Source: Candidatus Wildermuthbacteria bacterium RIFOXYD1_FULL_50_12 (GTDB lineage: Bacteria > Patescibacteriota > Minisyncoccia > Minisyncoccales > UBA10102). From it: 54,642 nucleotides of DNA. The stretch spans positions 1 through 54,642 of the forward strand of contig MHUO01000008.1 in assembly GCA_001825035.1 (NCBI GenBank). Direction: 5' to 3'. Positions 21,844 to 29,278 of the stretch are shown piece after piece (the first letter of the stretch is position 1; every line of letters starts with the position of its first letter). The notes beneath the pieces are model-generated. The model searched no databases. It was not told where the DNA came from and saw only the letters and a program-made list of their open reading frames with translations. The translations under genes and the position numbers were made by a program.

Positions 21844-23063
21844 TGAATTGCTGAAAGCATGCCGTAAATCGGTTGTATCATAGAAATTGCGAAAAATCCG
21901 ACTGCGGCTCCGATGAGAAGCATTACGATAGGCTCAATAACAGAAGTTAAATTTTTGGTGACCTGATTCACTTCTTCTTCATAAAAATCGGCGAGTTTTG
22001 CAAGAATGTTGCCCGTTTCTCCGGTCTCTTCTCCCACCTCCACCATCTGAACAACCGCGACAGGGTACAGATGCGCGTATTCTTTCAGCGCCCCGGAAAG
22101 CTTCTCTCCCTTTCCCACCCGTTGCGCACAGACGGAAAGAGAATCGCTGAAATACGTATTCCCCAGAACGCGGGAGGTGATCTCTAAAGATCGCATAATG
22201 GGTACGCCAGAGGCAATTAGAGAACTCAGGGTCCTTGTCATGAGCGCAGCGTTCAGCTTTATCACGATGCCGCCGAGCAAGGGCGCCCGCAGTAAAAAGG
22301 CGTCAAACGCCCGCTTGCCAGGTTTTGTTTTTATCGCCCGAAACGCGAGCACCAGCAGTAAAAACAGCACGGGGAAGGCAATATACCAACGCTCCGAGAG
22401 AAAAGTTCCGATGGCAACCACCACTCGCGTGGTCAAGGGAAGGGGGACTTCAAGTTCCTCAAAGGTCTGAGCAAGCAAAGGGATCACGACCATGAGCATG
22501 AGCGTTCCCACTCCTAACATCGCGACAATCACGACCGAGGGATACATTAAGGCGCCCACCACTCTTGATCGCAATTCATGAGAACGCTCAAGCTGCAGGC
22601 TAAGCTGCGAAAGCACTTGCTCTAAGGTGCCTGACTCCTCGCCCACCTTAATCATATTGGTAAAAAGATCGGGGAAAACCGAAGGATGATTCTCCATCGC
22701 CTCAGAAAGACTTTTCCCTTCCAGCACTTCCTTCTTTACATCCGAAAGAATGGCTCTGAATCCCTTATTGCTCGTCTGGGCAGAAAGGATATCCAGGGCC
22801 TTTGGAAGCGGGACACCAGCCGCAACCATCACCTGAAGATTTCTCGTGAATAAAAACTTATCGGTAAGGGAAACACGTCGCATCCCCTTGAGAAAGGAGA
22901 GCGGAGAGCGCATTCTGCCTCCCTCTTCCCCCGTCTTTACCGTGGTCAGCAAATATCCTTTTTCCCGAAGAATGCGGGCCAATCGGCGTTCATCCGCCGC
23001 GATCTCAGAGCCAGAGATTTTCTCGCCGGTTGAAGTAATTGCGGTATAAAAATACTTAGGCAT
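21840..23063 (-). CDS. pilC: Type IV pilus inner-membrane platform protein PilC
   Basis: A 407-residue GspF-family polytopic protein. Two homologous halves each have a helical cytoplasmic domain followed by membrane helices (SVVIVAMLGVGTLMLMVVIPLLAQTF and IEPIVMLLIGAAVGFFAISMIQPIYG). Family motifs are FTRNLQVMVAAGVPLPKAL and TRTLSSLIASGVPIMRSLE. PilC carries pilins from PilB to the growing fibre. It starts 3 nt after the pilB stop. Its own TGA stop is one copy of the target duplication made by element B. Confidence 0.95.
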   Translation of the reverse strand: MPKYFYTAITSTGEKISGSEIAADERRLARILREKGYLLTTVKTGEEGGRMRSPLSFLKGMRRVSLTDKFLFTRNLQVMVAAGVPLPKALDILSAQTSNKGFRAILSDVKKEVLEGKSLSEAMENHPSVFPDLFTNMIKVGEESGTLEQVLSQLSLQLERSHELRSRVVGALMYPSVVIVAMLGVGTLMLMVVIPLLAQTFEELEVPLPLTTRVVVAIGTFLSERWYIAFPVLFLLLVLAFRAIKTKPGKRAFDAFLLRAPLLGGIVIKLNAALMTRTLSSLIASGVPIMRSLEITSRVLGNTYFSDSLSVCAQRVGKGEKLSGALKEYAHLYPVAVVQMVEVGEETGETGNILAKLADFYEEEVNQVTKNLTSVIEPIVMLLIGAAVGFFAISMIQPIYGMLSAIQ

Positions 23064-23066
23064 GCG

Positions 23067-24821
23067 TTACTCGGTAATTACTCTGAGCACTTCTTCAATC
23101 GTAGTTAACCCTTGGGCGGCTTTCACAATTCCATCTTCCACCATCGTCACCATCCCCTCCTGCTCTGCCTGCCCTTGAATCTTGTCTGAGGTGGCGCGGG
23201 AGACAATGAGCTCCTTTATGCTTTCGGTAACGGGTAGTACTTCGTAGATGCCGATTCTGCCTTGATATCCGTCGGGCGCTTCGGAACTCGGTCTGGGCTT
23301 GAAAAAGACAACATCCTGAAGGGTTTCTTTCGGCTTGATGATTTTTTCCTTCAAAAGCAGATCAATCACTTTTTTCTCATTGCAGTACTCTGCCAAATCC
23401 TGCACGTCTTTGGCAGAAAGCTTGTATTTTTCTTTTTCCCCGGAGAGACGCCGTACTAAACGCTGCGCTATAACCGCATTCAGGGTGGAAGAAATTAAAA
23501 AGGGCTCTGCCCCCATATCAAGGAGGCGCGGGATACTCCCTGCCGCGCTGTTTGTGTGAAGCGTGGAGAGCACCAAGTGGCCAGTGAGAGCGGCGTTAAT
23601 TGCAAGGTTTGCGGTTTCCTGATCGCGAATCTCTCCCACCATCAAAATGTCGGGATCTTGACGGAGGAGAGAGCGCAGGCCCGAGGCGAACGTGAGGCCC
23701 ACTTTGGGGTTTATCTGCGTCTGGTTCACACGGGGCATCCGATACTCAATGGGATCTTCCACCGTGGAAATATTCACCTCAGGAGTATTGAGGAGTTCCA
23801 TCATGGTGTACAAAGTCGTCGTTTTTCCGGAACCCGTAGGGCCGGTCACGAGAATCATGCCCACTGGTCTCTTCAGGTTTTGCTGCACGTGCTCTAATGC
23901 CTCTCCCCGAAATCCGAGTTCTTCCAGCGAAAATGCCTGAGATCCTTCTGCCAGCAAACGCATCACCACTTTCTCTCCGTCAAATACCGGCAACGCGGAA
24001 ACGCGAGCTGAATATTTATATTCATCGGTCTCAATTTTAAATCTGCCGTCTTGGGGCAGACGGTGTTCGTCAAGCTTTAAACTCGCGAGCACTTTGATGC
24101 GCGCCACGATGCCAGCTGACGCCTGCTTGGGTAGTACCATAGCATCGCGCAGAATGCCGTCGATCCGGTAGCGCACCACAACTTCTTTCTCTGTGGGTTC
24201 AATATGAATATCGGAGGCACGCTGCAAAATAGCATGCTTCAAAAGCGTGTCCACAATGCGAATAACCGGAAGTTCCTGTGCAACCTTCTGCAGCTCTTCT
24301 TGACCCTTGTCGGATTCTCCCTCTCCCTCCTGAAAGGACTTGATGCCTGTTACCTCTTTTTGAATAATGTCTCCAAATTCTGCCTGAAGCGTTTTTGAAT
24401 ACTGCTGGAGCACATACCTGATGCTTTCTTGCGTAGTGAGGCGAGGAAGAATCTTGAGGTTCGCCTTCTTTTTAATAAAATCAATGGTCGCGAGGTCATC
24501 CGGATCCAGCATCGCAACCTCCAGCTCCTGTCCTCTTTTCCGGAAGGCGACGATATTGTGAGCCTTGGCAACGGGTTCTGGAATAATTTTGAGCACCGCA
24601 GGGTCAATTTTTTCTTTCTCAAGATTTACAAACGGGATCCCCAAAATATATCCTTCCAGCTTCGTCAATTCTTCTTCCGACACAAGTCCGTCTGCGAGCA
24701 GTATCTCTTTCAACCCTTTGTCTGATTTTTTCGCCTTGCTCAAGGCGGCCTTAAGATCTTTTTCTTTGACCAAACCCGCATCCAAAAGAAACGCTTTCAA
24801 TTGTGCCTCGTCAACGCGCAT
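23067..24821 (-). CDS. pilB: Type IV pilus extension ATPase PilB
   Basis: A 584-residue GspE/PilB secretion ATPase that powers pilin addition. The N-terminal MshEN/GspE-N domain (AGLVKEKDLKAALSKAKK...LEGYILGIPFVNLE) is followed by Walker A GPTGSGKTTTLYTM, Asp box, Walker B DPDILMVGEIRD and His box TGHLVLSTLHTNSA. The tetracysteine zinc motif found after RRL in most PilB/GspE proteins is missing: here it reads RRLSGEKEKYKL and EAPDGYQGRIG, with only one cysteine nearby. It begins 12 nt after the response regulator stop, so the HK-RR pair and pilus genes form one operon. Confidence 0.95.
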   Translation of the reverse strand: MRVDEAQLKAFLLDAGLVKEKDLKAALSKAKKSDKGLKEILLADGLVSEEELTKLEGYILGIPFVNLEKEKIDPAVLKIIPEPVAKAHNIVAFRKRGQELEVAMLDPDDLATIDFIKKKANLKILPRLTTQESIRYVLQQYSKTLQAEFGDIIQKEVTGIKSFQEGEGESDKGQEELQKVAQELPVIRIVDTLLKHAILQRASDIHIEPTEKEVVVRYRIDGILRDAMVLPKQASAGIVARIKVLASLKLDEHRLPQDGRFKIETDEYKYSARVSALPVFDGEKVVMRLLAEGSQAFSLEELGFRGEALEHVQQNLKRPVGMILVTGPTGSGKTTTLYTMMELLNTPEVNISTVEDPIEYRMPRVNQTQINPKVGLTFASGLRSLLRQDPDILMVGEIRDQETANLAINAALTGHLVLSTLHTNSAAGSIPRLLDMGAEPFLISSTLNAVIAQRLVRRLSGEKEKYKLSAKDVQDLAEYCNEKKVIDLLLKEKIIKPKETLQDVVFFKPRPSSEAPDGYQGRIGIYEVLPVTESIKELIVSRATSDKIQGQAEQEGMVTMVEDGIVKAAQGLTTIEEVLRVITE

Positions 24822-24833
24822 GGGAAATTACGC

Positions 24834-25205
24834 CTACGCCTCTTCCGTTGCTTTTTTAACCATATCCACAACCTCTTGCAGGTCGTAGTTTGACTTCACG
24901 AGGTATGTTCTCGCTCCCAAGTCAATTGCTTTTTGAATATCCTCCATCTGCTCGAGATTAGTGAGCACAATCACGGGAATATCTTTTGTCGCTTCGTCCG
25001 CCTTGAGGGCTTTCAGCACCTCAAAGCCGTCCATCTTGGGAAGCACCAGATCAAGCAACACAAGATCCGGCCTTTTCTCTTTTGCAAGACGCAATCCGAT
25101 TTCTCCGTCCAGCGCCGAAATGATGGTAAACTCTTCTTTTTCGAGCGCATCGGAAAACGTTTTGTGAATTGCGGACTCGTCTTCTATGAACAAGATTGTT
25201 TTCAT
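24834..25205 (-). CDS. Single-domain response regulator (CheY-like)
   Basis: A 123-residue receiver domain without an output domain: acidic pocket IEDES, phospho-acceptor Asp in LVLLDLVLPKMDG, Thr/Ser in VIVLTNL, and Lys in YLVKSN. I chose ATG 25205 (MKTILFIEDE); the track's longer form runs into the kinase gene. It would be phosphorylated by the kinase encoded 4 nt upstream. Lacking DNA binding, it probably acts by protein contact, perhaps on PilB, whose gene follows by 12 nt. Confidence 0.92.
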   Translation of the reverse strand: MKTILFIEDESAIHKTFSDALEKEEFTIISALDGEIGLRLAKEKRPDLVLLDLVLPKMDGFEVLKALKADEATKDIPVIVLTNLEQMEDIQKAIDLGARTYLVKSNYDLQEVVDMVKKATEEA

Positions 25206-25209
25206 GTTC

Positions 25210-26250
25210 TCAATTATGTTGCGCTTTCCCTCGCGTTTTTGTCCGGCCCGCCTCGACTCGCCCGTGCCGCTGGCGAGGCTGGAGGGGCAGCGTGAACCAA
25301 AACGTCGACCCTTTATCTTCCACGGAGCGGAATCCAATTGTCCCACCCGTGCTCTCCAACAGCGATTTCACGATAAATAGCCCGAGGCCCGACCCTTCGG
25401 TCTGGCGACGCACCGCGTTGGTGGAACGAAAGAACTTCTGAAAAATGAACTTCTGGTCGTGCGCCGGAATGCCCACGCCGTTATCTTCTACCTCCACGCG
25501 CACGCTCTGTTCTTCCGGCCGGTACCGAATCACCATGAGATTCTTCCGCCTGTTTTCCGCGGGCACCGCGCTCTCGTCTTTCCAAGCGTATCTGATGGCG
25601 TTGTCCACCAAATTCCCCAGCACATGGCGCACAAGCGAGGGATCGTTAAAGATCTCGGGAACGTGCGTGCCCTCTATTCTTATCTCGATGTTTGAGGCCT
25701 GGGAGGCCGACCGAAATTCCAACAGCACCTGTTTGATGACTTCCTCGAGATCAAATTCTTTTTCCTGAAAAGGAAACGTCCCCTGTTCCACCCGGGAAAC
25801 CGTGAGCAAATCGTTCACCAGCTCGTGCATTCTGCCGATATTTTCCTTCAAGATATGAAAATAGCTTGTTTCCTGCTCGTTCCGCACAGCTCCCTCTCCC
25901 ATTAAAAAATCCAGGCCCCACTTTAAATTGGTGAGGGGAGAACGAAGCTGATGGGAAACGATGCTGATAAACTCGGTCTTCAGGCGGTTGGCTTCGGCCA
26001 GCTGCTCAAAGCTTCGCGTAATGATAAACGCAATGGACATTAATACCCCTGTAAGCGCCAGGATGAGGAGCACTGTAATCTGGGGGTCTGCAATATATTG
26101 TCTTCCGATGGCGAAAGACGCAATTACCGAAACAATGATAAGCAGCCCCATCATCAAAAAAAGAAACTGGGGACACTGCCACAAGAGGGTGCCGTATTTT
26201 CTGCATTCCTGGACAACGTTCATCTTCTGGAAAAATTCGCGAAACGTCAT
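25210..26250 (-). CDS. Membrane sensor histidine kinase
   Basis: A 346-residue kinase with two N-terminal membrane helices (about residues 31-48 and 58-80) and almost no periplasmic loop, so it may sense within the membrane. The H-box is FISIVSHQLRSPLTNLKWG, the N-box NLVDNAIRYA, G1 DNGVGIP and G2 GSGLGLFIVK. The C-terminal tail (PRQRHGRVEAGRTKTRG) is basic and encoded by a GC-rich palindromic stretch (about 25245-25290), probably an inserted repeat. A TATAAT box ends 6 nt before the ATG (leaderless). It heads the kinase-regulator-pilB-pilC-pilin operon. Confidence 0.93.
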   Translation of the reverse strand: MTFREFFQKMNVVQECRKYGTLLWQCPQFLFLMMGLLIIVSVIASFAIGRQYIADPQITVLLILALTGVLMSIAFIITRSFEQLAEANRLKTEFISIVSHQLRSPLTNLKWGLDFLMGEGAVRNEQETSYFHILKENIGRMHELVNDLLTVSRVEQGTFPFQEKEFDLEEVIKQVLLEFRSASQASNIEIRIEGTHVPEIFNDPSLVRHVLGNLVDNAIRYAWKDESAVPAENRRKNLMVIRYRPEEQSVRVEVEDNGVGIPAHDQKFIFQKFFRSTNAVRRQTEGSGLGLFIVKSLLESTGGTIGFRSVEDKGSTFWFTLPLQPRQRHGRVEAGRTKTRGKAQHN

Positions 26251-26256
26251 TCAGAA

Positions 26257-26298
26257 ATTATACCACGTCTTGAGAAAAGTACGCAAAAATGCTATACA
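26257..26298. promoter_or_regulatory. Divergent promoters: histidine kinase (-) and tRNA-Pro (+)
   Basis: Minus strand: TTGCGT (26286-26281), 18 bp, TATAAT (26262-26257), then 6 nt to the kinase ATG. Plus strand: TTGAGA (26270-26275), 17 bp, TATACA (26293-26298), about 12 nt before tRNA-Pro. The two promoters interlock over 42 bp. Confidence 0.75.
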
Positions 26299-26309
26299 AA
26301 ATCCACAAT

Positions 26310-26380
26310 CGGGATGTGGTGTAACGGCAGCACGCGTCCTTTGGGAGGATGTAGTTCGAGTTCGAATCTCGACATCCCGA
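26310..26380 (+). tRNA. tRNA-Pro (TGG)
   Basis: Acceptor CGGGATG/CATCCCG with discriminator A. Anticodon stem CGTCC/GGATG (one G-U pair) encloses TTTGGGA. tRNA-Gly follows after 1 nt. Confidence 0.93.
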
Positions 26381-26381
26381 C

Positions 26382-26455
26382 GCGGGTGTAGCACAGTGGT
26401 AGTGCATCAGGTTTCCAACCTGACCACGTGGGTTCGATTCCCATCACCCGCTCCA
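26382..26455 (+). tRNA. tRNA-Gly (TCC) with encoded CCA
   Basis: Acceptor GCGGGTG/CACCCGC with discriminator T; the anticodon loop contains TCC. CCA is encoded at 26453-26455, unlike most tRNAs in this window. Confidence 0.93.
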
Positions 26456-26469
26456 CAAAAAATCAAGAT

Positions 26470-26506
26470 GAAACGAAAAATGGGAAAGCCGGCTTTCCTA
26501 TTTTTG
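26470..26506. terminator. Palindromic terminator, copy 1
   Basis: The core AATGGGAAAGCCGGCTTTCC sits between A- and T-runs. It shares 29 identical bases with the terminator at 30977-31016. It ends the tRNA-Pro/Gly transcript and, from the other side, the HTH gene whose stop it overlaps. Confidence 0.85.
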
Positions 26507-26728
26507 GGGGCGGTACACCACCCCTCTCCCGATATCACCCACCTGCTCAATCTTTCCCTCTTTCTCCAGTTCTGTTGTATAGTTTACGGCCGATCGGCGC
26601 GAGACGGCCAAAACCGCACGGATGTCGGAATTGCTCAGTTCTCCTTTTCCCTGCAAGAGGTCAAGAATCTTTTGCTTGTTGTCTTGCTTCTGCACGGTCT
26701 GGTCCAGCACAAACCCGCAAATCCCCAT
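26498..26728 (-). CDS. Small winged-helix DNA-binding protein
   Basis: A 76-residue protein, essentially one winged helix-turn-helix: KQKILDLLQGKGELSNSDIRAVLAVSRRSAVNYTTELEKEGKIEQVG, ending with the wing IGRGVVYRPQ. The start at 26728 follows GAGGGA; the track start is an upstream TTG. It is probably a transcriptional regulator of nearby genes. A tiny hydrophobic ORF precedes it. It lies at the left edge of the island, immediately inside the repeated terminator. Confidence 0.7.
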   Translation of the reverse strand: MGICGFVLDQTVQKQDNKQKILDLLQGKGELSNSDIRAVLAVSRRSAVNYTTELEKEGKIEQVGDIGRGVVYRPQK

Positions 26729-26758
26729 GGCTTTTTCCCTCGCCGGCCTATACAGCAA

Positions 26759-26815
26759 CTACAGCAACAGAACAACAACCCCAATTCCGATAACAACCAA
26801 AATCGTCTGGGGCAT
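26759..26815 (-). CDS. Possible 18-residue hydrophobic peptide
   Basis: Too short for the ORF track. It reads MPQTILVVIGIGVVVLLL then TAG, a perfect short membrane helix, with GAAAG just before the ATG. It lies between a terminator and the HTH gene, on the same strand. No promoter is convincing. It could be a leader peptide, a small membrane peptide, or chance. Confidence 0.3.
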   Translation of the reverse strand: MPQTILVVIGIGVVVLLL

Positions 26816-26827
26816 CTTTCACTCTAT

Positions 26828-26858
26828 CAAAAAACCGCCCTTTTGGCGATTTTTTGCC
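26828..26858 (-). terminator. Terminator of the nuclease/DUF2130 unit
   Basis: AAAAAATCGCC/GGCGGTTTTTT hairpin with an AAAAG-type loop, on the minus strand 35 nt after the small nuclease stop. Confidence 0.8.
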
Positions 26859-26892
26859 CGCCTGTCGGAGATAGGACGAAAGGAAGTTTGAG

Positions 26893-27186
26893 CTACGTCA
26901 ATCGTTTCTTCCCTTTATACAGTTTTATCTTGCGTTCTTCTCCATACTCCAATGCTGGTTCGGTGAATCCGCTTTTGCTAATAAACTTCGTTACGCCCTT
27001 CCTACGCGCCTTCACAACTTCTGGTCTGGGGACTGGCTGTTTCCAATCCTTGATTTCCAGCTTCTGCCTTCCTTTCTCTGCATCAGGATTACCTGGGCCA
27101 CCTATGTGTTTTGCCCCATGATCCCTCGCCTTCTTTCTTTCGTAGTTGACGCCTCGCCTTTGAGGCTGACCTTTCCTGTTATTCAT
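26893..27186 (-). CDS. Small PD-(D/E)XK nuclease-like protein
   Basis: A 97-residue basic protein that I do not recognise by name. The order helix YERKKARDHGAKHIGG, then GNPD, then KLEIKDW fits the restriction-endonuclease-like core (Asp in PD, Glu-x-Lys in the next strand), followed by a helix VVKARRKGVTKFISKSG and the closing strand KIKLYKGKKRL. This is the minimal size for such a fold, as in Holliday-junction resolvases or VRR-type nucleases. It lies 20 nt after the DUF2130 gene and shares its terminator. The nuclease activity is inferred from the motif pattern only. Confidence 0.55.
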   Translation of the reverse strand: MNNRKGQPQRRGVNYERKKARDHGAKHIGGPGNPDAEKGRQKLEIKDWKQPVPRPEVVKARRKGVTKFISKSGFTEPALEYGEERKIKLYKGKKRLT

Positions 27187-27206
27187 AAATAATATAGAAG
27201 GTTCTT

Positions 27207-28526
27207 TTATGGCTTATACTTACTCGACGTTTCCCCACTTTCTTCCTCCTCGTTGTCTTCTTCGAGTTCTCCAGCTTCAAGTGCTGGAATAGACTGCATT
27301 GAAGGACCAATAAGCCCCTGCAAATCACCATGCATCCCCGCAATCGCCGCAATAACTCTGCCCATATCTTTCTCACGTTTTGCCCAGCGAGTTATCGTCA
27401 GCCGTTTCTCCTTATCTAGATCTTGCTTCATACCATTGAATGTTTCAACTGCCGCTTGTACTCGTTGCGTGAACTCTGGGCCTGTCAGGTATCTGAATAG
27501 AACTTCCATCTTTTCGTCCTTGCTTTCTGCTGCTAGCTTGATTTGAGCCACTCGTATAAGTGAAGAACGAAGCAAATTCGCAACTCCAAATACAAAAGCT
27601 GGTTTGGTTATCCATACTCCATTTCGTGGTCCGAAACTGGAAATATCCTTTGGCAATGTCTCTGTTACAAATACTGCGAGATCTGCCTTCGCTTCTCTTT
27701 GGTCGTCTTTGAGCTTTGTAATCCACTCCTCGTTCCAATTTTTAGTTCTCTTTGATTCCCATAGAATCGCACCGCAAGCACTTCCCCTTGGCGTATAAAC
27801 TCCCTGTAAAACGTCAGCGCCCCCTACTCCCTTTGCAACTGGCTGAATGTTATCTGAGGGGAAACTATCTTTGAGCAACTCTTCTAAGTCAAGCTCTTGT
27901 GCTTCGCCCTGTAGTTGTTGCGAACCCTGCTCAGCCTTTCTCTTGAGATCCTCAATTTGTTTCCGCATGCCAACCATCTGTATCTCCTTTTCCTTGTCCG
28001 TGAGCCGGTGTTCTTCCAAGACCTTCTCCGTAGCTATTTCTTCTATCTTTTTCCGCTCTGTATCAACCCGGCGAACAACTTCTACCTCAAGGTCCTTTTT
28101 CGCTTCTTCAAGCTTATGCGTTCGTTGCAGTAGCTCAAGTTCTTTTTTTCGATTCTCTTCAATCTTTCGATCTTTCTCTTTTATCTGGTTCTCTGCATCC
28201 AAGAGCTTAACGGCGAGGTCTTCTTCTGCCTTCTTCTTTGCGGTAAGTTCCATCTTTGGCCTCTCCTGTTTCAATTGTTCCTGAACCTGTTGGTCGATAC
28301 TCTGCTGTGTTTCAAGGAGCTTTGCCTCTTGCTCCTTTAGTTTTTTAGCTTGTGCAAGTATATTCTTCTCGCGCTCGGCATATCTCTTTTCAGACTCCTT
28401 TTCTATCTGTTCTGCCAAGCTATGTTTGATAGCTTCAGAAACAGGAAAAAATTCCCCGCATTTGGGGCATACCACTTGGTCCAGACTATTTTGGGATTCC
28501 TGTTCTGGCATATAGAATTTAGACAT
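27207..28526 (-). CDS. DUF2130 coiled-coil protein, nuclease-like C terminus
   Basis: A 439-residue protein. An N-terminal zinc-ribbon-like start (VVCPKCGEFFPVSEA) is followed by about 190 residues of charged coiled coil, then the DUF2130 domain. The domain includes GADVLQGVYTPRGSACGAILWESKRTKNW, where Asp and Glu-x-Lys resemble a PD-(D/E)XK site. I chose ATG 28526 (MSKFYMPEQ), which has a TATA-like box just upstream. It is divergent from lexA and followed by the small nuclease-like gene. The family's function is not established; a DNA- or defence-related role is inferred from motif and neighbours. The C-terminal tail is very acidic. Confidence 0.75.
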   Translation of the reverse strand: MSKFYMPEQESQNSLDQVVCPKCGEFFPVSEAIKHSLAEQIEKESEKRYAEREKNILAQAKKLKEQEAKLLETQQSIDQQVQEQLKQERPKMELTAKKKAEEDLAVKLLDAENQIKEKDRKIEENRKKELELLQRTHKLEEAKKDLEVEVVRRVDTERKKIEEIATEKVLEEHRLTDKEKEIQMVGMRKQIEDLKRKAEQGSQQLQGEAQELDLEELLKDSFPSDNIQPVAKGVGGADVLQGVYTPRGSACGAILWESKRTKNWNEEWITKLKDDQREAKADLAVFVTETLPKDISSFGPRNGVWITKPAFVFGVANLLRSSLIRVAQIKLAAESKDEKMEVLFRYLTGPEFTQRVQAAVETFNGMKQDLDKEKRLTITRWAKREKDMGRVIAAIAGMHGDLQGLIGPSMQSIPALEAGELEEDNEEEESGETSSKYKP

Positions 28527-28582
28527 AACGATATAAATTTCCAGTTTCTCCAGGTGCCACAAAGGGATGTGGAAAACTTCGC

Positions 28583-28612
28583 TTGCGTTAGGTTTTCATT
28601 AGGTAGTATAAT
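28583..28612 (+). promoter_or_regulatory. lexA promoter
   Basis: TTGCGT (28583-28588), 18 bp, TATAAT (28607-28612). The start near 28619 gives a leader of about 17 nt. I see no clear inverted-repeat SOS box; two TTAGGT-type direct repeats lie in the spacer (28588-28604). Confidence 0.6.
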
Positions 28613-28635
28613 TGAAGCAAGAAAAAGAGTCAAGT

Positions 28636-29244
28636 ATGCCGACCCAAAAACCGACAAAGAAGCAACGCGAAGTCCTGGATTTCATTAAGCGTTTCCAGAA
28701 GAAACACCACTACTCTCCTTCTCTCAAGGAAATTGCAAAACATTTTGGCGTTTCCGCTCCAACCATCCATCAGCATGTCCAAGCATTAAGAAAGAAAGGT
28801 TACGTCAGTGCCGCCAAAGGAGAAAAACGCTCAGTTGAAGCATACGAATTCGGACAGAGCGAAATAGCCACAATTCCTCTCATGGGACTAATCCCCGCAG
28901 GCGGCCCCATAGAGGCAATCAGCAACCCCGAACCCATCCAAGTGCCAAAAAGTATGCTCTCGCGCACAGGAAGACACTATGCTCTAGAGGTGAGAGGACG
29001 CAGTATGATTGAGGAAGGCATATCAGATGGAGATATTGTAATTATCCGCGACCAGCCCACCGTTGAGAACGGAGAGAGCGCAGTCGCCTATCTGCCAGAG
29101 AAAAACGAAGTAACCCTAAAGAAAATATACCACGAAGGCGACCGAATTCGGCTCCAGCCGGCTAACAAAGAAATGCAATCTTTCTACGAAAAAAAAGTTG
29201 ATATACAAGGAAAAGTGCTAGGGGTAATTAGAAAGGTAAAGTAA
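28636..29244 (+). CDS. lexA: LexA-type repressor
   Basis: A 202-residue SOS repressor. The N-terminal winged helix (KQREVLDFIKRFQKKHHYSPSLKEIAKHFGVSAPTIHQHVQAL) binds DNA. The C-terminal S24 protease has the self-cleavage site Ala88-Gly89 (LIPAGGP), catalytic Ser123 in GRSMIEEG and Lys162 in NEVTLKKIY. I chose ATG 28636 (MPTQKP), since the track start at 28612 overlaps the -10 box. It lies 34 nt before the methylase gene and is divergent from DUF2130, so it may control this island as well as, or instead of, a genome-wide SOS response. Confidence 0.88.
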   Translation: MPTQKPTKKQREVLDFIKRFQKKHHYSPSLKEIAKHFGVSAPTIHQHVQALRKKGYVSAAKGEKRSVEAYEFGQSEIATIPLMGLIPAGGPIEAISNPEPIQVPKSMLSRTGRHYALEVRGRSMIEEGISDGDIVIIRDQPTVENGESAVAYLPEKNEVTLKKIYHEGDRIRLQPANKEMQSFYEKKVDIQGKVLGVIRKVK

Positions 29245-29278
29245 TTTATATTATTATGTATAGTAGCAAAACAATACT

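Noticed and set aside
25961-27121. A 386-residue plus-strand ORF
   Set aside because: It runs antisense to the histidine kinase, through two tRNAs and antisense to the HTH gene, and its translation has no domain-like features.
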